From contig NZ_VKAB01000011.1 in NCBI RefSeq assembly GCF_009769385.1, positions 310,001 to 374,000 on the forward strand: a DNA stretch of 64,000 nt. Reading direction: 5' to 3'. Origin of the DNA: Saccharothrix deserti (GTDB lineage: Bacteria > Actinomycetota > Actinomycetes > Mycobacteriales > Pseudonocardiaceae). Positions 34,374-43,408 of this stretch are shown here, piece by piece. Each line of letters starts with the position of its first letter. Positions within the stretch are counted from its first letter, which is position 1. The notes under the pieces were generated by a model. That model did no database searches. It was not told the origin of the DNA and saw only the letters and a list, made by a program, of their open reading frames with translations. The position numbers were made by a program, and so were the translations under genes.

Positions 34374-36407
34374 ATGGTCGGCGCGATGTCACCGGAAGTC
34401 CTCGAAGACCGGACACCGGTCGCACCGTCGCCCGAGGGCGTGCACCCGGCGTGGCTGCCGTCCTCCGCATTGCGTCCGGTCGGTTCACGGCGGGTCCGGG
34501 TCGTGGGTGACGGGCCGGTGGTCGCCACCGTGCGTGGCGAGGTCGAGGCGGCGGTGGCCGAGCACGGCGGCGCGCTGGTCGACCACGGCCCGGCGCAGCT
34601 GGAGTTGGTGTGCGCGCCGGACGACGGGGAGGAGAACCCCGAGGCGTTCGTGGTGGCGCGCACCGAGACAACAACCACGGTCCGCGCGGTCGACGGTGTC
34701 GGCCTGCTCTACGGCTTCCACCACGTGGTGCGGCAAGGCGAGTCGGTCTTCACGGGCGTCCAGGAGCCGCGGCGCCACGCGCCCCGGCAGCCGGTCCGGA
34801 TGCTCGACCACTGGGACAACGTGGCCGTGGACCCGGTGATGGGCCAGGTCGAACGCGGGTACGCGGGCGGCTCGATCTTCTACGCCGACGGCGCGGTGCG
34901 CACCGACCTGTCCCGGGCCCGCGCCTACGCGCGGCTGCTCGGCTCGATCGGCGTCAACCGGGTCGGCCTCAACAACGTCAACGTGCACCGCACCGAAGCC
35001 CGGCTGCTGACCGACCTGCTGCCGGACGTCGTGCGGCTCGCCGAGGTGTTCCGCCCGCACGGGATCAGGGTGCACCTGTCGGTGAGCTTCGCCGCGCCGA
35101 TCACCCTCGGCGGCCTGCCCACCTCCGACCCGCTCGACCCGGCGGTGCGGGACTGGTGGGCGCGCACCACGGCCGGGGTGTACGCGGCGATCCCGGACTT
35201 CGGCGGGTACGTCGTGAAGGCCGATTCCGAGGGCCAACCGGGACCGTTCGCCTACGGTCGCGACCACGCCGACGGGGCGAACGTGCTGGCCCGCGCGCTG
35301 GCGCCGTTCGGCGGCACGGTGTTCTGGCGCGCGTTCGTCTACAACCACCGCCAGGACTGGCGCGACCGCACCACCGACCGCGCCCGTGCCGCCTACGACA
35401 ACTTCGCCCCGCTCGACGGCGCGTTCGACCCGAACGTCGTGGTGCAGGTGAAGGCCGGTCCGATCGACTTCCAGGTGCGCGAGCCGGTCTCCCCGGTGAT
35501 CGCGGCGATGCCCCGCACCCGGCTCGCGGTCGAGGTGCAGGTGACGCAGGAGTACACCGGGCAGCAGAAGCACGTGTGCCACCTTGTGCCGCAGTGGCGC
35601 GAGGTGCTCGGCTTCCGGCCGTGGGGCGAGGGCGAGCCGACGGTGGCGGACATCGCCGGCGGCCGTGCCACCGCGCCCGCCGGGGGTGTGGTGGCGGTGT
35701 CGAACGTCGGGGACGACGCGTTCTGGACCGGGCACCCGTTGGCGCAGGCCAACCTGTTCGGCTTCGGCCGGCTCGCGTGGGACGACCGGCTGGAGCCGGA
35801 GGCGCTGCTGGACGAGTGGATCGGCCTGACCTTCACCGAGCCGTCGACCGTGCGGGAGGCGTTGCACGAGTTGATGGACGGCTCCTGGCTCACCTACGAG
35901 CGCTACACGGCCCCGTTGGGCGTCGGCTTCATGGTGCGTCCGGGCCACCACTACGGGCCGGACGTCGACGGCTACGAGTACTCGCCGTGGGGCACCTACC
36001 ACTTCGCCGACCGCGACGGTGTGGGCGTGGACCGCACGCGGGCGACGGGCACCGGTTTCACCGGCCAGTACCCGGCGCCGTGGCGGGACCTGTACGAGTC
36101 GACCGGGACGTGCCCGGACGAGCTGCTGCTGTTCTTCCACCACGTGCCGTACGACCACGTCCTGCACTCGGGCACCACGGTGATCCAGCACATCTACGAC
36201 ACCCACTTCGCCGGCCCGGAGGAGGTGTCCCGGATGGTCGACACGTGGGCAAAGCTGGAGGGCAGCGTGCCGCCGGAGGTGTTCGGCCGGGTCACCGAGC
36301 TGCTGGAGGAGCAGCTGCGGTGCGCGACGGAGTGGCGTGACCAGGTCAACACCTACTTCTGGCGCAAGTCCGGAGTGCCGGACGCCCACGGTCGCCTGAT
36401 CCACTGA
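34374..36407 (+). CDS. GH67 alpha-glucuronidase
   Basis: A 677-residue enzyme that removes 4-O-methyl-glucuronic acid from the non-reducing end of xylo-oligosaccharides. Family signatures are VKADSEGQPGPFAYGRDHAD, FWRAFVYNHRQDW, the metal-free catalytic region VVQVKAGPIDFQVREP, and GFMVRPGHHYGPDVDGYEYS. No signal peptide, as is usual for GH67, so it acts on imported aldouronic acids. The ATG at 34374 follows an AAAGGGA site; earlier in-frame starts lie in the promoter. An operator-like site is 120 bp upstream. Convergent with the GH3/ABC operon. Confidence 0.94.
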   Translation: MVGAMSPEVLEDRTPVAPSPEGVHPAWLPSSALRPVGSRRVRVVGDGPVVATVRGEVEAAVAEHGGALVDHGPAQLELVCAPDDGEENPEAFVVARTETTTTVRAVDGVGLLYGFHHVVRQGESVFTGVQEPRRHAPRQPVRMLDHWDNVAVDPVMGQVERGYAGGSIFYADGAVRTDLSRARAYARLLGSIGVNRVGLNNVNVHRTEARLLTDLLPDVVRLAEVFRPHGIRVHLSVSFAAPITLGGLPTSDPLDPAVRDWWARTTAGVYAAIPDFGGYVVKADSEGQPGPFAYGRDHADGANVLARALAPFGGTVFWRAFVYNHRQDWRDRTTDRARAAYDNFAPLDGAFDPNVVVQVKAGPIDFQVREPVSPVIAAMPRTRLAVEVQVTQEYTGQQKHVCHLVPQWREVLGFRPWGEGEPTVADIAGGRATAPAGGVVAVSNVGDDAFWTGHPLAQANLFGFGRLAWDDRLEPEALLDEWIGLTFTEPSTVREALHELMDGSWLTYERYTAPLGVGFMVRPGHHYGPDVDGYEYSPWGTYHFADRDGVGVDRTRATGTGFTGQYPAPWRDLYESTGTCPDELLLFFHHVPYDHVLHSGTTVIQHIYDTHFAGPEEVSRMVDTWAKLEGSVPPEVFGRVTELLEEQLRCATEWRDQVNTYFWRKSGVPDAHGRLIH

Positions 36408-36416
36408 CCGCTAGAA

Positions 36417-36448
36417 GTGGCGGCCGGCACCCCGCTGCCGGCCGCCAC
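36417..36448. terminator. Bidirectional terminator, 13-bp stem
   Basis: Arms GTGGCGGCCGGCA and TGCCGGCCGCCAC with a 6-base loop lie between the convergent GH67 and GH42 genes and would terminate both transcripts. Confidence 0.8.
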
Positions 36449-36454
36449 CCGCGC

Positions 36455-38488
36455 CTACCGGCAGCGGATCACCAGCACCGCCGTCGGCGCGAGTTCCAAC
36501 TCGTCACCGACGCTCAGCTCCCGGCCAGTCAACAGATCGGTACCGTCCACCGGCGCGGCCACGGTCCGGGCCTCGCCGTGGTTCAGCACGAACAGGTGCC
36601 GCACCCCGTCCGGCGTGACGCGCTCCGCGACCTCGACATCGGGTACGTCGGCGAGCGGCCCGAGAAGACCGTGCTCGTCCAACGCCTCACGCACGACCGA
36701 AGCGACACCGGCGTCGTCGAGCAGAGTGCCCACGTACCAGGCACTCCCGCTCCCGCGCACCGACCTGGTGACGGCAGGCGTCCCGGCGTAGAAGTCGGCG
36801 CCGTAAGTGCCGCGCACCTCCGCCGCAGGTCCGGTCGGCCCCGCCTCGGGGATGATCACCTCGAACACGTGCCGCGCCTCGTGCACGTCGGAGCCGAGCG
36901 TCACCGGGTTCACCACGTCGGGCTGCTGTGCGTCGGTCTCCTCCACCCGCAACCCGAGCAACGACGCGAACGGCCCCGGCACGTCGGTCAGGAACGCGTT
37001 GTCGTCCTCGTCCACCCGACCCGACAGCGCGGTGGTCACGAACGTGCCGCCACGCTCGACCAACGCCGTCACCCGCTCCGCGAGATCGCCCTTCACCATG
37101 TGCAGCAACGGCGCCACGACCACGTCGTAACCGGAGAGGTCCGCCGTCACCGGCACGACGTCCAGCGCCGCGTTCGCCTGCCACAGAGCCCGGTGGTACG
37201 CCGTCAGCACCGCCACGTACCCGACGTTGCGGTTGGGCCCGTCGGACATCTCGACCGCCCACCAGCTGTCCCAGTCGATGAGCAGCGCGACCCGCGCGGG
37301 CGTCCGACCGCCGAGCACCGCGTCACCGACCCGGGCGAACTCGCCACCCAACTCGGCCACCTCGCGGAACAACCGCGTGTCCGTGCGGCCCGCGTGGTCG
37401 AGCACCGCGCCGTGGTACTTCTCGCACGCACCGCGCGACTGACGCATCTGGAAGTACAGGACGGCGTCCGCGCCGTGCGCCACGGACTGCCACGACCACA
37501 GCCGCAACACCCCCGGCCGCTTGACCGGGTTGACGTCCCGGCTCGCGGTGACCGACGGCGTCTGCTCCATGACCCAGAACGGCTCGCCGTCGCGCAACCC
37601 GCGCATCAACCCGTGCGCCAACGCCATCCGCGCGGCCGTGCGGGACGCCGACGGGTCCTCCGGCGGGTAGTTGTCCCACGACGCGAAGTCGAGGTGCTGC
37701 GCCCACCGGTGGTAGTCGATCGGCTGGTACAGGCCCATCATGTTGGTCGTCACCGGCGTGTGCGGCGAGTGCTCGCGGATCGCCGCCTTCTCCGCCACGA
37801 ACCCGCCCAGCAGCGCGTCCGACATGAACCGCTTGTAGTCCAGCGTGATGCCCTGGAACGCGGTGTGGTTCGGCCCGCGCCAGTGCTCGGACAGGATGTT
37901 CGGCGGCTGGATCTCCGCCCAGTCGGTGAACGTGTGCGACCAGAACGTCGTGTTCCACGCGTCGTTGAGCCGGTCGAGGTCGCCGTAGCGCTTGCCCAGC
38001 CAATCGCGGAACGCCTCACCGCACCGCGGGCACCAGCACGCGCCGCCGTACTCGTTGCCGACGTGCCACGCCACGATCGCCGGGTTGTCCCCGTACCGCT
38101 CGGCGAGCCGCCCCGCCATGTCCACGGAGAGGCGGCGGAAGTCGGGCGACGACGGGCACGCGTTGTGCCGCTGCCCGTAGACGTGCCGACGTCCCTCGAA
38201 GTCCACCCGGCACGCCTCCGGGTACTTGTGCGCCAACCAAGGCGGCATCGCGCCGCTCGGCGTGGCGAGCACGATCCGCATGCCCTCGGCCGTCGCCCGC
38301 TCCACGATCGCGTCCAACCGCGAGAAGTCGTACCGGTCCTCCGCGGGCTGGAGGTGCGCCCACGCGAACACCCCCAGCGTCACCGTGTCTACGCCGGCCA
38401 ACGAGAACGCGGCGCAGTCCTGGTCCCAGACCTCGGGGGGCCACTGCTCGGGGTTGTAGTCGCCCCCGTAGCCGATCTGTCGGGTCAT
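36455..38488 (-). CDS. GH42 beta-galactosidase-type enzyme
   Basis: A 677-residue clan GH-A enzyme. The start IGYGGDYNPEQWP, acid/base motif HVGNEYGG (Glu146) and nucleophile FWVMEQTPS (Glu309) are classic GH42. A Cys cluster after the first Glu (CWCPRCGEAF) is typical of zinc-binding members. A C-terminal trimerisation and beta domain follow. It removes beta-galactose, or alpha-L-arabinopyranose in some members, from oligosaccharides; within a xylan operon side-chain removal is likely. The start overlaps the YesL-like stop in an ATGA junction. Last gene of the operon. Confidence 0.92.
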   Translation of the reverse strand: MTRQIGYGGDYNPEQWPPEVWDQDCAAFSLAGVDTVTLGVFAWAHLQPAEDRYDFSRLDAIVERATAEGMRIVLATPSGAMPPWLAHKYPEACRVDFEGRRHVYGQRHNACPSSPDFRRLSVDMAGRLAERYGDNPAIVAWHVGNEYGGACWCPRCGEAFRDWLGKRYGDLDRLNDAWNTTFWSHTFTDWAEIQPPNILSEHWRGPNHTAFQGITLDYKRFMSDALLGGFVAEKAAIREHSPHTPVTTNMMGLYQPIDYHRWAQHLDFASWDNYPPEDPSASRTAARMALAHGLMRGLRDGEPFWVMEQTPSVTASRDVNPVKRPGVLRLWSWQSVAHGADAVLYFQMRQSRGACEKYHGAVLDHAGRTDTRLFREVAELGGEFARVGDAVLGGRTPARVALLIDWDSWWAVEMSDGPNRNVGYVAVLTAYHRALWQANAALDVVPVTADLSGYDVVVAPLLHMVKGDLAERVTALVERGGTFVTTALSGRVDEDDNAFLTDVPGPFASLLGLRVEETDAQQPDVVNPVTLGSDVHEARHVFEVIIPEAGPTGPAAEVRGTYGADFYAGTPAVTRSVRGSGSAWYVGTLLDDAGVASVVREALDEHGLLGPLADVPDVEVAERVTPDGVRHLFVLNHGEARTVAAPVDGTDLLTGRELSVGDELELAPTAVLVIRCR

Positions 38489-39186
38489 CCGGTTGTGAAC
38501 CTCTCGGTCGCGTCGCGCAGCACCGGGTCGGCGTTGCGCAGGAGGGCGAGCGTGAACGGGGAGGCGAGCAGTGCGAGCACCCAGTCCGAGGTGAGCACGA
38601 CGAGCCCGCCGGCCGCCACCAGCAGCGACAACGCGCCGAGCGCGCTCGCCGGCCGGGCGGCCAGGTAGTAGGACGCCAGCCGCGCGGTGTCCCGCGTGCG
38701 CAACGCCAGCGTGGAGGACAGCACCAGCGCCTGCGACGACCACAGCAGCACCGCCACCGCGATCACGACCAGCACGAGCCCGTACCCGGCGGGCACACCC
38801 GCCAGACCCAGGTTCGCCAGGGAGAAGCCGATGACGGTGAGCACCGCCAGCGCGGGCAGCCACCAGCGCAGCACGTCGAGCCAGTTGAGCCGGTAGCCGC
38901 GCCAGAAGTGCCGGGCGGGCGAGAGGTCGCGGTCGTTCAGGAACACCCGCCAGGCGAACACCGCGGCGGACAGCGCCGGACCCACCGGGGCGAAGCACAG
39001 CCCGATCAACGGCGCGTTGCCCGCGTCCCGCGCCAGGAACAGCAGCGCGACGAACCCCGGCGCCGTGGTCAGCACCAGCAGCGCCTCGATGACCACGAAC
39101 CAGTACACGACGGACGCGACGCGCGACAGGATGCCCGCGCCGATCTCGGCCGCGGGATCGCCGCGGCGTTCGCCCGCCACCGTCAC
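38485..39186 (-). CDS. YesL-like (DUF624) membrane protein
   Basis: A 233-residue integral membrane protein with about five helices (YWFVVIEALLVLTTAPGFVA; WWLPALAVLTVIGFSLANLG). Size, topology and its place beside a LipO/YtcP/LplB-type importer match the YesL/DUF624 family, found with Firmicutes pectin and xylan importers. Its role is unknown; an importer accessory is inferred. Start and stop overlap both neighbours by 4 bases. Confidence 0.75.
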   Translation of the reverse strand: MTVAGERRGDPAAEIGAGILSRVASVVYWFVVIEALLVLTTAPGFVALLFLARDAGNAPLIGLCFAPVGPALSAAVFAWRVFLNDRDLSPARHFWRGYRLNWLDVLRWWLPALAVLTVIGFSLANLGLAGVPAGYGLVLVVIAVAVLLWSSQALVLSSTLALRTRDTARLASYYLAARPASALGALSLLVAAGGLVVLTSDWVLALLASPFTLALLRNADPVLRDATERFTTG

Positions 39187-40718
39187 GCCCGCTCGTGCGG
39201 TGCGACGAGGCGGTCGTCGGACACGCCGAGCAGCCGCCGGTCGTCCAGCCCGACGTGTTCCTCCTCGTGCACGGGGGTGATCTCGACGAACGTGACCTCG
39301 TGCCGCGACAACGCCAGGTCGAGCACGAGACGCCCGTCCACGACCGCCTCCGACCGGTGTTCCACGGCCGGGCGCGCGCAGTCGCGCAGCACCTCGATGG
39401 TGCGAGGGGACGGCGAACGCGGCCGGCCCAGCTCACGCCACGCCGCGAACGCGTTGCCGTCGTGCTCGTTGACCCGCTCCCGCCGGACGAACGCACGCGG
39501 ACCGGTCATCGGGACCGACAGCCGCACCTCGTGCCGCTCGGAGACGGCAGGCCCGTCGGTGCCGCCGACCGGCTGCCACGCCAACACCGTCACCCGGCCG
39601 TCGTCGGAAGCGCACACCAGGTGGTCGTCCCCACGCGCCAGCACGTGCGAGCCCATCCGCGCCATGAACGTGTAGAGGTGGTAGGTCGGCTTCGGCACCT
39701 GCCGGTGCGTGAGCAGGCCGAAACCGCCGTGGAACAACGACGTCGGCACGTTGTCCTCCTCGAAGACGTCGCAGAACGTCCAGTAGGAGTACGAGTCGAC
39801 CAGCTCGGTGCCGCCGGTGAGCACGGGCGCCAGGTAGGCGGCGTGGTAGGCCGTGTCGTGGATCGGGTTGTCCGGTCGGTAGGAGCTGTTGTACTCGGTG
39901 ATGTGCACCGGCAGCCCGGCCAGCGCGGTGCCCGCGAGGTGCTTGCGCGGCGCGTCGAACTGGTCCAGCAGCGTCTCCGGCGCGGCGAGCGTCTGGTACG
40001 TGCCGAACGGCACGTGCTGCGCCGGACCGGACGAGTAGGCGTGCCTGCTGACGAAGTCGATCGGCACGTCGCGGCGGGTGACGAACTCGGCGAACGGCTC
40101 CCACCACCGGTCCGCGCCGGGCGAGATCGCGGGTCCGCCCACCTGGAGCCCCGCGTCCACGTCCTTGACGGTCCGCGCGGTGATCTCGTACAGGCGGAAG
40201 TACGCCTCCTGGTCGGCGTCCTTCCAGAAGTTGACGAGGTTCGGCTCGTTCCACACCTCGATCGGCCAGGTGCGCACCTCGTCCAGGCCGTAGCGGTCCA
40301 CGAGGTGCCGGACGACGGCGCGGACCAGCGCGGCCCACTCGTCCCAGTCCTTCGGCGGGGTGATGTTGCCCTTCCACCAGAACACGGTGTCGTCGCCCGA
40401 GGCGAGCGCGGTCGGCATGAACCCCAGTTCCACGAACGGCCGGATGCCCAGCTCCAGGAACCGGTCGAAGACCTGGTCCACGTACGTGAACGAGTACCGG
40501 GTGACGCCGTCCGCGAGCCGGTGCACGCCCATGTCGTCGGACAACAGGCCGTGACCGCGGATGTAGCGGAAACCGATGTCGCGCTGCACGCGGGCCAGGG
40601 ACTCCTGGTAGTCGGCGCGCAGCGCGAGGTTGAGCCGCCCGGTGCCCACGCAGTGGCGCCACGACTCGGACAGGCGGCCGATCGGCGCGCCGGGTACGAC
40701 GATGGGTGCGTGACTCAC
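39183..40718 (-). CDS. GH39 beta-xylosidase
   Basis: A 511-residue cytoplasmic enzyme that trims xylose from the non-reducing end of xylo-oligosaccharides. The N-terminus (WRHCVGTGRLNLALRADYQE), acid/base EVWNEPN (Glu158) and nucleophile VHITEYNSS (Glu275) are GH39 hallmarks, and length agrees with bacterial XynB-type enzymes. The GTG at 40718 has AGGAG 10 bases upstream; the longer frame to 40895 runs into the preceding gene. It is preceded by an intercistronic hairpin and followed by a GTGA overlap with the YesL-like gene. Confidence 0.92.
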   Translation of the reverse strand: MSHAPIVVPGAPIGRLSESWRHCVGTGRLNLALRADYQESLARVQRDIGFRYIRGHGLLSDDMGVHRLADGVTRYSFTYVDQVFDRFLELGIRPFVELGFMPTALASGDDTVFWWKGNITPPKDWDEWAALVRAVVRHLVDRYGLDEVRTWPIEVWNEPNLVNFWKDADQEAYFRLYEITARTVKDVDAGLQVGGPAISPGADRWWEPFAEFVTRRDVPIDFVSRHAYSSGPAQHVPFGTYQTLAAPETLLDQFDAPRKHLAGTALAGLPVHITEYNSSYRPDNPIHDTAYHAAYLAPVLTGGTELVDSYSYWTFCDVFEEDNVPTSLFHGGFGLLTHRQVPKPTYHLYTFMARMGSHVLARGDDHLVCASDDGRVTVLAWQPVGGTDGPAVSERHEVRLSVPMTGPRAFVRRERVNEHDGNAFAAWRELGRPRSPSPRTIEVLRDCARPAVEHRSEAVVDGRLVLDLALSRHEVTFVEITPVHEEEHVGLDDRRLLGVSDDRLVAPHERA

Positions 40719-40755
40719 GAACGACACTCCTGAACGTGGTGCAGGACAATGGATA

Positions 40756-40788
40756 CGGGCCCGGCCGCAACGATCGCGACCGGGCCCG
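40756..40788 (-). terminator. Intercistronic hairpin after binding-protein gene
   Basis: Arms CGGGCCCGG and CCGGGCCCG (9 bp, 15-base loop) lie between the LipO-like and GH39 genes. Such stems after binding-protein genes often raise the stability of the upstream message and reduce read-through. Confidence 0.6.
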
Positions 40789-40795
40789 GGACAAC

Positions 40796-42424
40796 TCAGC
40801 CGTTTTTCTCCTTGTACCGCTTGTACGCGCTGTTCACCAGCTCCATGTACTCGGTCATGCCCTTGGCGTCCAACTCCTTGACGTAGGCGTCCCAAGTGGA
40901 CATGTCACGGCTGCCGAGGATGAACTGGAGCGTCGACTGCAGGACGAAGTCCTTCAGCGGGGTCTCCCAGAGCGTGGCCCGCTCGCGCTCCAGCTCGTCG
41001 AACGGCGCCGGCGGGGCCAGCGGGAGCACCTTCTTGTCGGCCATCGTCTTCTGGAAGGCGACTTCTTCCTCGGTGAACGTCGACTGGAGCAGTTCGGTCG
41101 GGCCGCCGTAGGCGAAGACGCCACCGGAGAAGCCGAAGTCACGCTGGAGGTTCTTGGGAGCGCCGACGTTCATCCCGCCGAACGCCACCTCCGGCTTGAG
41201 CTTCCGCTTGCCGGAGGCGTCCTTCTCGAACGTCGTCCCCTCCACGCCCCACTTGACGAACTCCTGGCCCTTGTCGGAGTACCAGAGCCAGTCGATGAAC
41301 TGCATCGTCGCCACGAACTTGTCGCTCTCGACCGCCTTCGACGAGATCATGATGCCGTTCTCGGTGCGCAGGCCGCGGATCACGTCACCCTTGGGCCCGG
41401 CCGGCAGGGGGATCTTGGCGACGGTCGCGCCCGGGATGTTGCCGAGGTTGGGGCGGTAGTCGTTGACGATGTTCTGCGCGTTGCTGCTGATCGCGAACGA
41501 CTTGCCGCTGGCGAACTTCTGGATCGCCGCGTCGTCCTTCTGGGTGAAGCTCTCCGGGTCCATCAGCCCTTCGTCGACCAGCTTGCGGAAGTACTCGATG
41601 AGCTGCTTGTACTCGGGCGTCACACCGGTGAAGTCGAACTTCTGCTCGGACTCGTTCCAGGTCGTGTTCTTGACGTAGCCCCAGCCGGCCTGGGTGCCGA
41701 AGGTCTGGCCGGCGTAGTTCAGGATGGCCTTGCCCTCGAAGCGGTCGGAGAGCGGGTAGCTGTCCGGGTGCGCGGCCTTGATCGCCTTGAGGACGGTGTA
41801 GACCTCGTCCCAGGTCTTCGGCGCGGACAGGCCCAGGCGGGTCAGCTCATCGGTGCGGAACGCCAGCGTGTAGTCCTGCCACACGGCCTCGTGCACGCCG
41901 GGCAGCAGGTAGAACTTGCCGTCCGCCTGACGCAGCGTGTTCAGCTCCGGCTGGAGCTTCCACTTCTCGATCTTCTCCTTGAAGTGCGGCATCAGGTCGA
42001 GGTAGTCGCTCACCGGGAGGATCGCGCCGGACGAGACGAACGGCTCCTCCTGACCCGGGTAGGTCTTGGAGATGATCGTCGGCGCGTTGCCCGAGCTGAT
42101 CACCAGGCCGCGCTTCTGGTCGTAGTCGCTGTAGGGCACGACCGTCGGCTGGAGCTTGACGTTGGTCCGGCTGGTGATCTCCGACCACAGCAGCCAGTCG
42201 TTCTTCAACGGGTAGTGGGCCTGGTCGAGGTAGAGCAGGCTGACGTCCAGCGGCTCGGTGGCCTTGAACTGGTCACCCGCCTTGTACTCGGCCATCGCGG
42301 CGACCTTCTTGCCTTCGAGGTCGACGCCGCCCGCGCCGGTGCTGTCGTCGCTGCACGCCGCCGTGCCGACCACGAGGCTGCCGGCCACGAGAGTCAGAAG
42401 CGTGCGCTTCCATTTCGTTCGCAT
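40796..42424 (-). CDS. LipO/YtcQ-type sugar-binding lipoprotein (locus 2)
   Basis: A 542-residue extracellular binding protein, larger than family 1 members. The signal peptide ends with lipobox GTAAC. Segments such as SLLYLDQAHYPLKNDWLLWS and TYPGQEEPFVSSGAILPVSD, and the length, fit the LipO/YtcQ group that partners with LplB and YtcP permeases. The likely ligand is a branched xylo-oligosaccharide, judged from the GH3, GH39 and GH67 enzymes nearby. Two permease genes lie immediately upstream in the operon. Confidence 0.9.
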   Translation of the reverse strand: MRTKWKRTLLTLVAGSLVVGTAACSDDSTGAGGVDLEGKKVAAMAEYKAGDQFKATEPLDVSLLYLDQAHYPLKNDWLLWSEITSRTNVKLQPTVVPYSDYDQKRGLVISSGNAPTIISKTYPGQEEPFVSSGAILPVSDYLDLMPHFKEKIEKWKLQPELNTLRQADGKFYLLPGVHEAVWQDYTLAFRTDELTRLGLSAPKTWDEVYTVLKAIKAAHPDSYPLSDRFEGKAILNYAGQTFGTQAGWGYVKNTTWNESEQKFDFTGVTPEYKQLIEYFRKLVDEGLMDPESFTQKDDAAIQKFASGKSFAISSNAQNIVNDYRPNLGNIPGATVAKIPLPAGPKGDVIRGLRTENGIMISSKAVESDKFVATMQFIDWLWYSDKGQEFVKWGVEGTTFEKDASGKRKLKPEVAFGGMNVGAPKNLQRDFGFSGGVFAYGGPTELLQSTFTEEEVAFQKTMADKKVLPLAPPAPFDELERERATLWETPLKDFVLQSTLQFILGSRDMSTWDAYVKELDAKGMTEYMELVNSAYKRYKEKNG

Positions 42425-42472
42425 CGTGCTCTCCTCAGGTGTGTGACACCGTCGTCAACTCGGAGGGGCGCG

Positions 42473-43408
42473 CTACTGCTTGACCGCGCCGAGCATCACG
42501 CCCGACACGAAATAGCGCTGGATGAACGGGTAGACCACGACGATGGGCAGGACTGTGAGCACCATCGTCACGGCCTTGATGTTGGCGGAGATCGCCAGCG
42601 CGTTGGACTCCACCGCGCCGACCGCCGTCGCCGACGAGGCGCCCGCGATCATGTTGCGCAGGTACACGGTGACCGGGAACAGCTCGGAGCGGTCGAAGTA
42701 GATGAACGCCTGGAACCACGAGTTCCAGTTCGCGACCGCGTAGAACAGGATCATCGTCGCGAGCACGGCCTTCGACAGTGGCAGCACGATCTTGAGCAGG
42801 ATGCCGTAGGTGTTCAGGCCGTCGATCGCGGCGGCCTCCTCCAGCTCCGCCGGCAGGCTCTCGAAGAACGCCTTCATCACCAGCAGGTTGAACACGCTGA
42901 TCGCGTTGGGCAGCACGACCGCCCAGATCGTGTTGGTCATGCCGAGACCGGACACCAGCACGTAGTTCGGGATCAGGCCGCCGTTGAAGAACATCGTGAA
43001 CACCGCGATGCCGATGAGCAGGTTGCGGCCCTTGAGCCGGTGCTTCGACAGCACGTACGCGTAGATCGTGGTGAGCACGATCGAGATCGCGGTGGCGGTC
43101 ACCGTGTAGATGACGGTGTTGAGGTAGCTGTTCCAGAACACCGGGTCGGCCGCGACGAGCTTGTAGGTGTCCAGGTTGAACCCGCGCGGGAACAGGTTCA
43201 CCTGCCCGGTGCGGATGTACAGCTCGCTGCTGAACGACTGCGCGACGATGTTGACGAACGGGTACAGCGTCACCGCGACCACGCCGAGCAGCACCACCAC
43301 GTTGACGACCCGGAAGATCCGGTAGCCGCGCGAGTCGTCGAGCGACGTGCGGCGGGGCGCGGCGGGCTTGTCCAGCCGCTCCATGAGCTGCGTCGGGTCG
43401 GTGGTCAC
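42473..43408 (-). CDS. YtcP-type sugar ABC permease (locus 2)
   Basis: A 311-residue MalG-like permease with six helices. The EAA loop LEEAAAIDGLNTYGILLKIV and the end QRYFVSGVMLGAVKQ are typical of YtcP proteins. The chosen GTG at 43408 overlaps the stop of the LplB-type gene (GTGA); an adjacent GTG at 43411 is possible. Partner of the LipO-like binding protein. Confidence 0.92.
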   Translation of the reverse strand: MTTDPTQLMERLDKPAAPRRTSLDDSRGYRIFRVVNVVVLLGVVAVTLYPFVNIVAQSFSSELYIRTGQVNLFPRGFNLDTYKLVAADPVFWNSYLNTVIYTVTATAISIVLTTIYAYVLSKHRLKGRNLLIGIAVFTMFFNGGLIPNYVLVSGLGMTNTIWAVVLPNAISVFNLLVMKAFFESLPAELEEAAAIDGLNTYGILLKIVLPLSKAVLATMILFYAVANWNSWFQAFIYFDRSELFPVTVYLRNMIAGASSATAVGAVESNALAISANIKAVTMVLTVLPIVVVYPFIQRYFVSGVMLGAVKQ

